Positions 8,651-16,453 of a DNA stretch of 42,528 nt are shown here, piece by piece. The notes beneath the pieces were generated by a model, which saw only the letters and a program-made list of their open reading frames with translations, ran no database searches and was not told the DNA's origin. The stretch spans positions 1 to 42,528 of the forward strand of contig JADIMQ010000040.1 of the NCBI GenBank assembly GCA_017694655.1, given 5' to 3'. How positions within the stretch are numbered: position 1 is the first letter of the stretch; each line of letters begins with the position of its first letter. Made by a program: the position numbers and the translations under genes. This stretch comes from Candidatus Cryptobacteroides merdigallinarum (GTDB lineage: Bacteria > Bacteroidota > Bacteroidia > Bacteroidales > UBA932).

Positions 8651-9586
8651 ATGCTGCCAGCTAAACGAATCCTGTCCGTAATATGGGATTACGGCGTTGT
8701 AACTTTCGGTACCATCCTGTACTGTCTCGGATGGACATCCTTCCTTATCCCCAACGGCATCGCCAGCGGGGGAGGGACGGGCCTGTGTACCATAATATAT
8801 TTTGCCACGGGAATCCCTGTCTCCTATTCCTTCTTTGTCCTGAATGCAATCCTGCTCATACTCGGCTTCCTTGCCCTGGGGAAGGCCTTCGGGTTCAAGA
8901 CCATATATGTAATACTGCTGTCTACCGTACTGTTCAAGGTGCTTCCGGAGTATCCTTCGCTCGTGGCCCATTTCGACGAGAGGCTCGTTGTGGCCGTTGT
9001 CGGCGGCATAGTCGAGGCCGTGGGTATAGGCATAGTCCTGTTAAGGGGCGGAAGTTCCGGGGGAACTGACATCGCGGCTATGATTGTGAACAAGTACTGG
9101 CCGGTGTCCCCCGGCAAGGTCTACCTTTATTCTGACCTCTTCATCATCGCTTCCGTTCTGCTGATTCCTGGCAAGACCGTGGAGGACATGATATACGGAT
9201 ATGCCACCATGGTGACATTCTCGTTCATGATAGACGCCGTGCTGCTGGGCCGCAAGTCCTCCGTGCAGGTGCTTGTCTTTTCTTCGAAGTACAGTGAAGT
9301 GGCTGATTTCATAATAAAGGAGATGGACAGGGGAGTGACGGCCCTGTACGCCCAGGGCTGGTATTCCAAGGAGGACAGCAAGGTCCTGCTGATAGTGGCG
9401 AGGAAGACGCAGCTGCACCAGATTGTCGGGGCCATAAAGCGTATAGACAGCAAGGCTTTCGTTTCGGTATCCACCGCCACGAGCGTCTATGGGGAAGGGT
9501 TCGAGGAGATAAAGACCGGCATCAAACTGAAAAACAAGGATAAGAAAAATGGTAGTGCTGAAGAAAACGGTCTGGACCACGCTTAA
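8651..9586 (+). CDS. YitT family membrane protein (first of tandem pair)
   Basis: A 311-residue protein with about five or six hydrophobic helices in residues 1-200 (YitT/DUF161 domain, including the Gly-rich RGGSSGGTDIAAMIVNKYW) and a C-terminal DUF2179-type soluble domain (about 215-290; DRGVTALYAQGWYSKEDSKVLLIVARKTQL). Family members are inner-membrane proteins of unproven substrate, and some have been suggested to be transporters. It starts 17 bases after leuS and its end overlaps the next gene, a paralogue, by 38 bases. Confidence 0.9.
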   Translation: MLPAKRILSVIWDYGVVTFGTILYCLGWTSFLIPNGIASGGGTGLCTIIYFATGIPVSYSFFVLNAILLILGFLALGKAFGFKTIYVILLSTVLFKVLPEYPSLVAHFDERLVVAVVGGIVEAVGIGIVLLRGGSSGGTDIAAMIVNKYWPVSPGKVYLYSDLFIIASVLLIPGKTVEDMIYGYATMVTFSFMIDAVLLGRKSSVQVLVFSSKYSEVADFIIKEMDRGVTALYAQGWYSKEDSKVLLIVARKTQLHQIVGAIKRIDSKAFVSVSTATSVYGEGFEEIKTGIKLKNKDKKNGSAEENGLDHA

Positions 9587-10520
9587 GGAATACGCCCTTA
9601 TTTCCATTGGCCTTCTCTGCTATGTCATGGGATGGGCCGTGTTCCTTATCCCGAACAACCTGATAGGCGGAGGTGTTTCCGGTATTAGCGCGATAATATA
9701 TTATGCTACAGGCTTGTCCATGGGATATTCCTATCTGGCGATAAACTTCCTGCTGCTCCTCCTTGCCTTCAAGATAATGGGGACGGGGTTCGGCAGGAAG
9801 ACCATCTACGCCATAATATTCACCTCCGTGCTGCTCAATGTCATACCTCCGCTGATCCCGGATACGATATCCCAGGAGCTTGCGGTATCCAACGGGAAGA
9901 TGCTCTCCACTATAATCGGCGGGGTGATGGCCGGTTTCGGCATCGGCATGTCCATCTCGCAGGGAGGGAGTTCAGGCGGTACGGACATAATAGCCCTGAT
10001 CGTGGCCAAATACCGGAATGTCTCACCGGGCAAGCTGATATTGCTGATGGATGTCGTCATCATTCTCTCATCCATGGTCTTCCCGTCGTACTATGTCGGG
10101 ACCCAGACCCCGGTACCTTTCCCGGAGAAGCTGGCGACCTCGATATACGGACTTATCCTTATCACTGTGAACGGCTATACCATAGATCTCTTCCTCTCGG
10201 GTACAAAACAGTCTGTACAGGTGTTCATCTTTTCCAAGAAATACGCCGAGATTGCCGATGCCGTCACTGTCCAGATGAAGCGTGGCGTCACGAGGATTCA
10301 GGCGGAGGGCTGGTACACCAAGTCCGAGAGCGACATCCTCATGATACTGGCGAGGAAGACGGACCTGAACCTCCTTCTCCGTTATGTGAAGGCGATAGAC
10401 CCCAAGGCTTTCATATCCGTGTCTAATGTCATGGGTGTCTACGGGCTCGGCTTCGATACCTTGAAAGGGGGAGGGCGCACAGGAAAGAGGAAATCTGGAG
10501 ACGAGTCCGGAAACATGTGA
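9549..10520 (+). CDS. YitT family membrane protein (second of tandem pair)
   Basis: A 323-residue paralogue of the preceding gene with the same layout: membrane domain with SQGGSSGGTDIIALIVAKYRNVSPGK, then a DUF2179-type domain (MKRGVTRIQAEGWYTKSESDILMILARKTDL). The start lies inside the previous gene in another frame, after a purine-rich stretch that could serve for ribosome binding. Overlap and similarity suggest an old tandem duplication whose products may form one heteromeric complex; that is inference. The Arg/Lys/Gly-rich tail after residue 300 differs from the first copy. Confidence 0.9.
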   Translation: MVVLKKTVWTTLKEYALISIGLLCYVMGWAVFLIPNNLIGGGVSGISAIIYYATGLSMGYSYLAINFLLLLLAFKIMGTGFGRKTIYAIIFTSVLLNVIPPLIPDTISQELAVSNGKMLSTIIGGVMAGFGIGMSISQGGSSGGTDIIALIVAKYRNVSPGKLILLMDVVIILSSMVFPSYYVGTQTPVPFPEKLATSIYGLILITVNGYTIDLFLSGTKQSVQVFIFSKKYAEIADAVTVQMKRGVTRIQAEGWYTKSESDILMILARKTDLNLLLRYVKAIDPKAFISVSNVMGVYGLGFDTLKGGGRTGKRKSGDESGNM

Positions 10521-10598
10521 TTTCCTGTCGGCCGGCTGAATCTGCCCAGGATGTAAAAAAGAGCAATTTCTTTAAAAAAGAGAAAAACATGAGGCATA

Positions 10599-10627
10599 CC
10601 TCTCTCCGGGACTTTTTCAGGGAGAGG
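10599..10627 (+). terminator. weak stem-loop after the YitT pair
   Basis: An imperfect 8-bp stem (CCTCTC at 10599-10604 with GAGAGG at 10622-10627, extended by one G-U and one G-C pair) has a 13-base loop and is followed by T-rich sequence. It may end the leuS-yitT transcript. It abuts the promoter of the next gene. Confidence 0.4.
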
Positions 10628-10635
10628 TTATTTTG

Positions 10636-10643
10636 TATTTTTG
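10636..10643 (+). promoter_or_regulatory. candidate -7 element for the AraC-type gene
   Basis: TATTTTTG matches TAnnTTTG, 31 bases before the ATG. The upstream -33 position holds only a T-rich tract, so the match is partial. Confidence 0.45.
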
Positions 10644-10674
10644 CCTTGTAAACTATATCACTAAAAATCTAAAG

Positions 10675-11259
10675 ATGAAACCTATTCTTTTACTATCGGC
10701 TGTATCTGGCCTGTCTTCCTTCACTTACATGGCTTTCCTTTTTTACAGTTCCTTCAGAAATAGTTTCGCCGGAGTCCGCTGCTGTGGGGCCGGAGGCGCG
10801 GAACGGACGGTGGAGGGTCCTTCTCCTTCGGAGGGACCCGGCGAGTCCTGCGGCGGAGGAGGGAAAGCCTCCGGGGTGGAAAGCAGGATGGAGGAAACCC
10901 TGGCGGATATATATGCCAGGATAGAGAACTATTTCCAGACCGAGAAACCCTATCTGGAGGGATATGTGTCCATTACCGGTCTGGCACAGCTCCTCTACAC
11001 TAACAAGATGTACGTCTCCCTGGCTGTGAAGCGTTTTTCAGGCCTTAATTTCTGCCAGTATGTTAACCGCCACCGGGTGAGGTATGCCATGGTCCTGTTC
11101 CGCAGGAACCAGGGATTGAGGATGTCCGAGCTGGCGCAGCTCTCCGGATTCAATTCAGTGACTTCCTTCAACATTTCTTTCCGTTATTTCATGGACGAGA
11201 CTCCCGGGGACTGGTGCCGAAGGTGCAGGAAGGGCATCTGTGACGAAATGCCGCTATAG
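10675..11259 (+). CDS. small membrane-anchored AraC-type regulator
   Basis: A 194-residue protein. Residues 1-26 form a hydrophobic segment (signal anchor), followed by a Gly/Pro/Ser/Glu-rich low-complexity linker (about 30-70). An AraC/XylS-type double helix-turn-helix follows (about 90-190; SITGLAQLLYTNKMYVSLAVKRFSG and MSELAQLSGFNSVTSFNISFRYFMDETPGDWCRR). The ATG at 10675 is preferred over an upstream TTG because it follows the -7 element and gives a clean hydrophobic N-terminus. It is probably a DNA-binding protein tethered to the inner membrane. There is no recognisable sensor domain and the target is unknown. It stands alone between the YitT pair and ettA. Confidence 0.8.
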   Translation: MKPILLLSAVSGLSSFTYMAFLFYSSFRNSFAGVRCCGAGGAERTVEGPSPSEGPGESCGGGGKASGVESRMEETLADIYARIENYFQTEKPYLEGYVSITGLAQLLYTNKMYVSLAVKRFSGLNFCQYVNRHRVRYAMVLFRRNQGLRMSELAQLSGFNSVTSFNISFRYFMDETPGDWCRRCRKGICDEMPL

Positions 11260-11260
11260 T

Positions 11261-11291
11261 TTTGTTTGATATGCTGATTTTGCTAATTTTG
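11261..11291 (+). promoter_or_regulatory. Bacteroidota-type promoter for ettA
   Basis: TTTG at 11261-11264 and TAATTTTG at 11284-11291 are 19 bases apart, a full consensus match. A GC-rich hairpin (CGGGCC, loop gggc, GGCCCG; 11303-11318) falls right at the expected start of the transcript. Confidence 0.8.
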
Positions 11292-11345
11292 CGGACTGTA
11301 GACGGGCCGGGCGGCCCGGTATGTTCACAATGAAAAATTTTCTAT

Positions 11346-13022
11346 ATGGCAGACGAGAAAGTGATTTTTTCCATGAACGGGGTAGGGAAGACCTTGCCGC
11401 ACAACAATAAAGTGATACTGAAGGACATTTACCTCTCATTCTTCTACGGTGCCAAGATCGGGATCATCGGCCTGAACGGCTCCGGAAAGTCCACCTTGCT
11501 GAAAATCATAGCCGGGGTGGAGAAGTCGTACCAGGGAGAGGTGGTCTGGGCTCCCGGGTATTCCGTCGGTTATCTGGAGCAGGAGCCTCGCATGGACGAT
11601 GACAAGACTGTCCTTGAAGTTGTACAGGAAGGTGTGCAGGAGGTGGTGGACTTGCTGAAGGAGTACGAGGAGGTGAACCTCAGGTTTGCCGAGCCTATGA
11701 CTGACGAGGAGATGGCGCAACTCATAGAGAGGCAGGGCGAGCTGACCGAGAAGATAGAGCACTGCGGGGGCTGGGAGATAGACTCGAAACTGGAGAGGGC
11801 CATGGATGCCCTGCAGTGTCCCCCTGCGGATGCGAAGGTCGGTAACCTGAGCGGAGGTGAGCGCAGGAGGGTGGCCCTCTGCCGCCTGCTGCTGAGGCAG
11901 CCGGATGTCCTGCTGCTCGACGAGCCTACCAACCATCTGGATACGGAGAGCATACAGTGGCTCGAGGCCCATCTGCACCAATATAAGGGCACAGTGATAG
12001 CGGTAACCCATGACAGGTATTTCCTGGACAATGTGGCCGGGTGGATTCTCGAGCTCGACAGGGGAGAGGGCATCCCGTGGAAAGGAAACTATTCCTCCTG
12101 GCTCGACCAGAAGAGCCGCAGGCTGGCCATCGAGGAAAAGCAGGAAAGCAAGCGCCGCAAGACCCTTGAGCGGGAGCTGGAGTGGGTGAGGATGGCCCCG
12201 AAGGCCAGGCAGTCGAAGTCCAAGGCCCGTCTCGGGGCTTATGAGAAGCTCGCGGAGCAGGACAGCCGGGAAAAGGAGGCTTCACTCGAGATATACATCC
12301 CGAACGGACCGAGGCTCGGAAACAAGGTCATAAACTTCCGGGATGTCTCCAAGGGCTACGGGGACAAGCTGCTGTTCGAGCATCTCAGCTTTGTCCTTCC
12401 GCCTGCCGGCATAGTCGGGGTCATCGGTCCAAACGGGGCCGGGAAGACTACCCTTTTCCGTCTTATAATGGGATATGACAAGCCGGACTCCGGAAGCATA
12501 GAGATAGGCGATACCGTGAAGATAGCCTATGTCGACCAGCAGCACAAGAGCATAGATCCGGAAAAGACCGTATATGAGACAATCGCCGGGGATTCTGAAT
12601 TTGTCCGTCTCGGCAAGAGGGAGGTGAATGCCAGGGCCTATGTTTCCAGGTTCAATTTCTCCGGTGCCGACCAGGAGAAGCTCTGCGGCGTGCTTTCCGG
12701 TGGTGAGCGCAACCGCCTCCACCTTGCCCTGACCCTCAAGGACGAAGGCAATGTCCTCCTTCTCGACGAGCCTACCAATGACGTGGATGTCAACACTATC
12801 CGTGCCCTCGAGGAAGGTCTGGAGAATTTTGCCGGGTGCGCTGTCGTGATTTCCCATGACAGGTGGTTCCTTGACAGGATTGCTACCCACATCCTTGCGT
12901 TCGAAGGCGACTCCCAGGTCTATTTCTTTGAGGGCTCCTATTCCGAATATGAGGAGAACAAGAAGATGCGGATGGGGAGTGTGGAGCCGAAGAGGTTCAG
13001 GTATAAGAAGTTGATGGAATAG
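11346..13022 (+). CDS. ettA: energy-dependent translational throttle protein EttA (ABC-F)
   Basis: A 558-residue soluble ABC-F protein with two ATP-binding cassettes. Walker A motifs are GLNGSGKS (42-49) and GPNGAGKT (361-368); signature motifs are LSGGERRR and LSGGERNR; Walker B regions end in LLLDEPTN. The linker between cassettes is the charged P-site tRNA interaction motif (about 240-320, rich in Lys, Arg, Glu and Trp). Length and C-terminus (RFRYKKLME) fit EttA rather than Uup or Vga-type proteins. EttA binds the ribosomal E site and gates the first peptide bond according to energy state. It has its own promoter and a strong terminator. Confidence 0.95.
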   Translation: MADEKVIFSMNGVGKTLPHNNKVILKDIYLSFFYGAKIGIIGLNGSGKSTLLKIIAGVEKSYQGEVVWAPGYSVGYLEQEPRMDDDKTVLEVVQEGVQEVVDLLKEYEEVNLRFAEPMTDEEMAQLIERQGELTEKIEHCGGWEIDSKLERAMDALQCPPADAKVGNLSGGERRRVALCRLLLRQPDVLLLDEPTNHLDTESIQWLEAHLHQYKGTVIAVTHDRYFLDNVAGWILELDRGEGIPWKGNYSSWLDQKSRRLAIEEKQESKRRKTLERELEWVRMAPKARQSKSKARLGAYEKLAEQDSREKEASLEIYIPNGPRLGNKVINFRDVSKGYGDKLLFEHLSFVLPPAGIVGVIGPNGAGKTTLFRLIMGYDKPDSGSIEIGDTVKIAYVDQQHKSIDPEKTVYETIAGDSEFVRLGKREVNARAYVSRFNFSGADQEKLCGVLSGGERNRLHLALTLKDEGNVLLLDEPTNDVDVNTIRALEEGLENFAGCAVVISHDRWFLDRIATHILAFEGDSQVYFFEGSYSEYEENKKMRMGSVEPKRFRYKKLME

Positions 13023-13126
13023 TCCGGCGCGGGATAACGGGCGGACTGCGTCGTTTCAGGCGGGATTCAGGGTCGGTCATTTACGAGAGTAAACTCCCTT
13101 CCGTTGTGTGAAGACAGAAATTAAGA

Positions 13127-13165
13127 ATCCGGACGAATGTGCATCGTCCGGATCTCGTTTTTTTT
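13127..13165 (+). terminator. strong intrinsic terminator after ettA
   Basis: A perfect 10-bp stem (ATCCGGACGA at 13127-13136 and TCGTCCGGAT at 13144-13153) with a seven-base loop is followed after four bases by eight T residues (13158-13165). The 105 bases between ettA and this stem show nothing else. Confidence 0.9.
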
Positions 13166-13171
13166 GCCAGG

Positions 13172-13295
13172 TGCGGTTTGTCAGGACGGGCGGTCTGCAA
13201 GGCGCGGCCGGGTCCTGGACCGGAGCATACTGCGGTATGTGAGGATTCAGGAATCCGGCCGCAACGCCGCACCCCGCCCGTCCTGACAAACCGCA
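13172..13295. repeat. 124-bp element bounded by 22-bp perfect inverted repeats
   Basis: The left arm 13172-13193 and right arm 13274-13295 are exact reverse complements over 22 bases. Inside, a second imperfect pair (GCGGCCGG about 13205 and CCGGCCGC about 13254) and a small hairpin (CATAC/GTATG about 13227-13240) continue the symmetry, so the whole element could fold as one long branched hairpin. The right arm ends exactly one base before the uxaC stop codon. It carries no reading frame I believe and no obvious target-site duplication. It could be a miniature palindromic element or an unusual 3' structure shared by convergent ettA and uxaC. Confidence 0.75.
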
Positions 13296-14747
13296 TCAGA
13301 AGTTGAAGTACCTTGCCGCATTATTATACGAAATATCCTTCACCATCTGATGAATGAACCCCATCTCACTCCTCGGCAGCTTCCCTTTCTCCAGATCCTC
13401 ACCTATCACGCTGCACAGGATCCTGCGGAAATACTCATGCCTCGGGTAGGAGAGGAAACTCCGTGAATCTGTAAGCATACCTACGAAACGGCTCAGGAGG
13501 CCAAGGGCGGAAAGGGCGTTCATCTGCTTGCGCATGCCGCCTTCCTGGTCGAGGAACCACCAGCCGGAACCCAGCTGCATCTTCCCGGCCACGGAACCGT
13601 CGTTGAAGGTGTAGGCCATGGTGGCGAGGACCTCGTTGTCCTTTGGGTTGAGGTTGTAAAGGATGGTCTTTGTGAGCTTGTCCTCCATGGCGAGCCTGTT
13701 CAGGAACTTGTGTCCGGCGGCTGCACAGGAAACATCGTGGATGGCATCGTAGCCGGTGTCCGGCCCGAGCAGGTTGAACATCCTGGTGTTGTTGTCCCTT
13801 ATGGCCCCGATGTGGAACTGCTGTACCCAGCCTTTCTCGTAGTCCATGCGCGCGAAGTCGAGCAGGATGGCACTCCTGAACTTCTGCACCTCCTCGCTGG
13901 AAGGTATCTTCCCTTCCAGGGTATTCCTGAATATCCTGCCGATTTCTTCGTCCGTGAAATCTTCTGCATAGAAATTCTCGAGACCGTGGTCCGAAAGGCG
14001 GCAGCCCATGGAGCCGAAGAAGTCATGCCTCCTGCGCAGGGCGTCCAGCAGGTCGGCATATGAAGATATTTCCACTCCTGAAACTTCAGAGAGCCTGGAA
14101 ATGTAGTCCCTGTACTGTTCCGGCTTCTCTATTGCCATGGCCTTGTCCGGTCTCCATGCAGGCAGCACTTTCACCCCGAAAGGCTTCTCCTGTATGGCCT
14201 TGTGCCACTCAAGGGAGTCCACCGGGTCGTCGGTGGTGCATACCACCTTTACATTGAACATCTTCATCAGGGCCTGTCCCCTGTACTCCTCCGTCTGCAG
14301 CTTCTCTGTGCAGGTGTCATAAATCTGCCTTGCCGTCTGGGGATTGAGCTGCTCGTACACCCCGAATACACGTGCGAGCTCAAGATGCGTCCAGTGGTAG
14401 AGCGGGTTCCTCATAGTATATGGGACGGTCTCCGCCCACTTCTCGAACTTCTCGTAGCTGCTCCGGTTTCCAGTTATGAACTCCTCCGGGATGCCGTTGC
14501 CCCTCATCGCCCTCCATTTGTAGTGGTCCCCTCCGAGCCATACCTCCGTGAGATCCTTGAACTGGTAGTTCTCCGCGATCATCTTCGGCACAAGGTGGCA
14601 GTGGTAGTCAATGATAGGCATTTTCTCCGCGCTCTCGTGATACAGTTCACGTGCATAGTCATTTGTGAGCATGAAGTCGTCGTTGATGAATTTCCTGTCG
14701 ATCAGACCTTCGATGTTCTCCTTTACTTTTGAGAAGATTTTGTCCAT
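13296..14747 (-). CDS. uxaC: glucuronate/galacturonate isomerase
   Basis: Uronate isomerase that converts D-galacturonate to D-tagaturonate (and D-glucuronate to D-fructuronate), the first cytoplasmic step for saturated pectin monomers. The 483-residue length is close to the usual 470. Recognised family segments are DYHCHLVPKMIAENYQF (metal-site HxH) near residue 46 and LGGDHYKWRAMR near 70. FSGMLTDSRSFLSY-like sequence (FVGMLTDSRSFLSYPRHEYFRR) is near 432. It is divergent from uxaB-uxaA across a 263-base gap, so the three genes make a complete isomerase, reductase and dehydratase route. Its 3' end abuts the long inverted repeat. Confidence 0.96.
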   Translation of the reverse strand: MDKIFSKVKENIEGLIDRKFINDDFMLTNDYARELYHESAEKMPIIDYHCHLVPKMIAENYQFKDLTEVWLGGDHYKWRAMRGNGIPEEFITGNRSSYEKFEKWAETVPYTMRNPLYHWTHLELARVFGVYEQLNPQTARQIYDTCTEKLQTEEYRGQALMKMFNVKVVCTTDDPVDSLEWHKAIQEKPFGVKVLPAWRPDKAMAIEKPEQYRDYISRLSEVSGVEISSYADLLDALRRRHDFFGSMGCRLSDHGLENFYAEDFTDEEIGRIFRNTLEGKIPSSEEVQKFRSAILLDFARMDYEKGWVQQFHIGAIRDNNTRMFNLLGPDTGYDAIHDVSCAAAGHKFLNRLAMEDKLTKTILYNLNPKDNEVLATMAYTFNDGSVAGKMQLGSGWWFLDQEGGMRKQMNALSALGLLSRFVGMLTDSRSFLSYPRHEYFRRILCSVIGEDLEKGKLPRSEMGFIHQMVKDISYNNAARYFNF

Positions 14748-14879
14748 TTCGTACTATAGATATTATTGGTTATCGCAAGATATTTTGCCAATGGGCATGC
14801 TGTCTGCAAATATCGCCGTATCCGTCCTCGCCGGATTTCAAAAATTTTCAAAAAGCAGTCACTATTTGACAAATCTACG

Positions 14880-14887
14880 CAAATATA
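14880..14887 (-). promoter_or_regulatory. candidate -7 element for uxaC
   Basis: The minus strand reads TATATTTG here (TAnnTTTG). A second match, TAGATTTG, lies at 14870-14877 on the same strand. Neither has a perfect TTTG at the expected upstream distance. Between them and uxaC (14862-14874) lies an 11-base palindrome, ATTTGaCAAAT, overlapping the second match, which may be an operator. Confidence 0.35.
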
Positions 14888-14920
14888 ATAAAAACCCCGT
14901 GAACGAACACGGAAAAATGC

Positions 14921-14952
14921 TACATTTGTCGCACCGGGCCCCGGCAGGCCCG
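14921..14952 (+). promoter_or_regulatory. candidate -7 element and leader hairpin for uxaB
   Basis: TACATTTG (14921-14928) matches TAnnTTTG. Six bases later CGGGCC (14935-14940) and GGCCCG (14947-14952) form a perfect 6-bp stem. The -33 region lacks TTTG. The leader runs about 75 bases to the ATG and includes a further GC-rich inverted segment ending AAGGGCCCTT near 14969-14978. Confidence 0.45.
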
Positions 14953-15010
14953 TAGAGCCGGGCTGTCAAGGGCCCTTTTACAAGAATCGGAATCATTAAA
15001 AATCAAGACA

Positions 15011-16450
15011 ATGGAAAGATTGAACAGAACAACAGCCAAGGCTGTGAAGTATCCGGAGAAGATCATCCAGTTCGGGGAGGGGAACTTCCTCCGGGCATTC
15101 GTGGACTGGATTGTCTGGAAAACCGACAAAGCCTCGGACTTCAACGCAGGCGTAGTGGTGGTGCAGCCGATAGACAAAGGCATGGTCGATGTCCTCAACG
15201 GACAGGACGGGCTTTATCACCTCAATCTCCAGGGCATAGACAAGGGGACCCCGGTGGACTCCCTCGACATGATAGACGTGATCACCAGGGGCATAAACCC
15301 GTACAGGGACTTCGACAGCTATCTTTCCCTCGCGGAAAATCCTGACATCCGTTTTGTCATATCCAATACCACAGAGGCCGGTATAGCTTTCGACCCTGCC
15401 TGCAGGCTCGAGGACCGTCCGGCATCCTCCTATCCCGGGAAACTTACGCAGCTCCTGTACAGGAGGTTCCTGCATTTCAAGGGCGACATGTCCAAGGGGC
15501 TCATAATCTTCCCTTGCGAGCTCATATTCCTGAACGGGAAGGTCCTGAAGGAATGCATCCACCGCTATATCGACCTCTGGAACCTCGGCGACGCCTTCAG
15601 GGCCTGGTTCGAGAATGCCTGCGGGGTCTACTGCACCCTGGTGGACAGGATTGTTCCCGGGTATCCGAAGGATAACATAGATTCTCTCCTCGCCCGGGCC
15701 GGCTATGAGGACAGGCTTGTTGTCAAGGCAGAGATATTCCATCTCTGGGTCATAGAGGCCCCGGAATCCGTGGCCAGGGAATTCCCCGCAGACAAGGCAG
15801 GGCTGAACGTGCTCTTCGTGCCGAGCGAGGCTCCTTACCATGAGCGTAAGGTTACCCTGCTCAACGGACCGCACACCGTACTCTCCCCGGTAGGCTACCT
15901 TTCGGGGCTGGATACCGTGAAAGAGTGCGTGGAAGACCCTCTTGTGGGCAAGTTCGTACGGAAGGTGATGTACGATGAGCTCCTGCACACCCTGGACCTC
16001 CCTGAAGAGGAACTGAAGGATTTCGCGGACGCCGTCCTGGAGCGGTTCGTCAACCCGTATGTGAAGCATTTCGTGACGAGCATCATGCTGAATTCCTTCC
16101 CGAAGTTCAGGACGAGGGACCTGCCGGGGCTGAAGAAGTACCTTGAAAGGAAAGGGACGCTTCCGCAGGGACTTGTCCTCGGTCTTGCCGGGATCATTAC
16201 ATATTATAAGGGAGGCAGACGCGGGGATGTGGAGATTGTGCCGGCCGACGACGCTGCAGTCATCTCCCTCCTGAAGGAACTCTGGGCCTCCGGGGATGTG
16301 TCCGTGGTCGCCAGGGGCGTGCTCGGTGCTGAATCCATCTGGGGCGAGGACCTGAACGCCATTCCAGGGCTCACCGCGATGCTTGAGGAAAAGCTCTCCC
16401 TGATACAGTCCCGGGGCATGAGGGCTGCAGTCGAATCCGTAGTGTGCTGA
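15011..16450 (+). CDS. uxaB: tagaturonate reductase
   Basis: NAD-dependent altronate oxidoreductase of the mannitol dehydrogenase family. It reduces D-tagaturonate to D-altronate in the cytoplasm. The 479 residues fit the family. Segments supporting it: the N-terminal nucleotide-binding start IIQFGEGNFLRAFVDWIV (about 18-35), ISNTTEAGIAFDP (about 115-127), FPCELIFLNGKVLKECI (about 168-184) and VDRIVPGYP (about 211-219). The C-terminal helical part includes RKVTLLNGPHTVLSPVGYLSG. UxaA starts three bases after the stop, so the two are translated from one transcript. Confidence 0.95.
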   Translation: MERLNRTTAKAVKYPEKIIQFGEGNFLRAFVDWIVWKTDKASDFNAGVVVVQPIDKGMVDVLNGQDGLYHLNLQGIDKGTPVDSLDMIDVITRGINPYRDFDSYLSLAENPDIRFVISNTTEAGIAFDPACRLEDRPASSYPGKLTQLLYRRFLHFKGDMSKGLIIFPCELIFLNGKVLKECIHRYIDLWNLGDAFRAWFENACGVYCTLVDRIVPGYPKDNIDSLLARAGYEDRLVVKAEIFHLWVIEAPESVAREFPADKAGLNVLFVPSEAPYHERKVTLLNGPHTVLSPVGYLSGLDTVKECVEDPLVGKFVRKVMYDELLHTLDLPEEELKDFADAVLERFVNPYVKHFVTSIMLNSFPKFRTRDLPGLKKYLERKGTLPQGLVLGLAGIITYYKGGRRGDVEIVPADDAAVISLLKELWASGDVSVVARGVLGAESIWGEDLNAIPGLTAMLEEKLSLIQSRGMRAAVESVVC

Positions 16451-16453
16451 ACC

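Noticed and set aside
13077..13296. Short frames across the long inverted repeat near uxaC
   Set aside because: Their sequence simply follows the repeat arms and terminator; composition and length do not support a protein.
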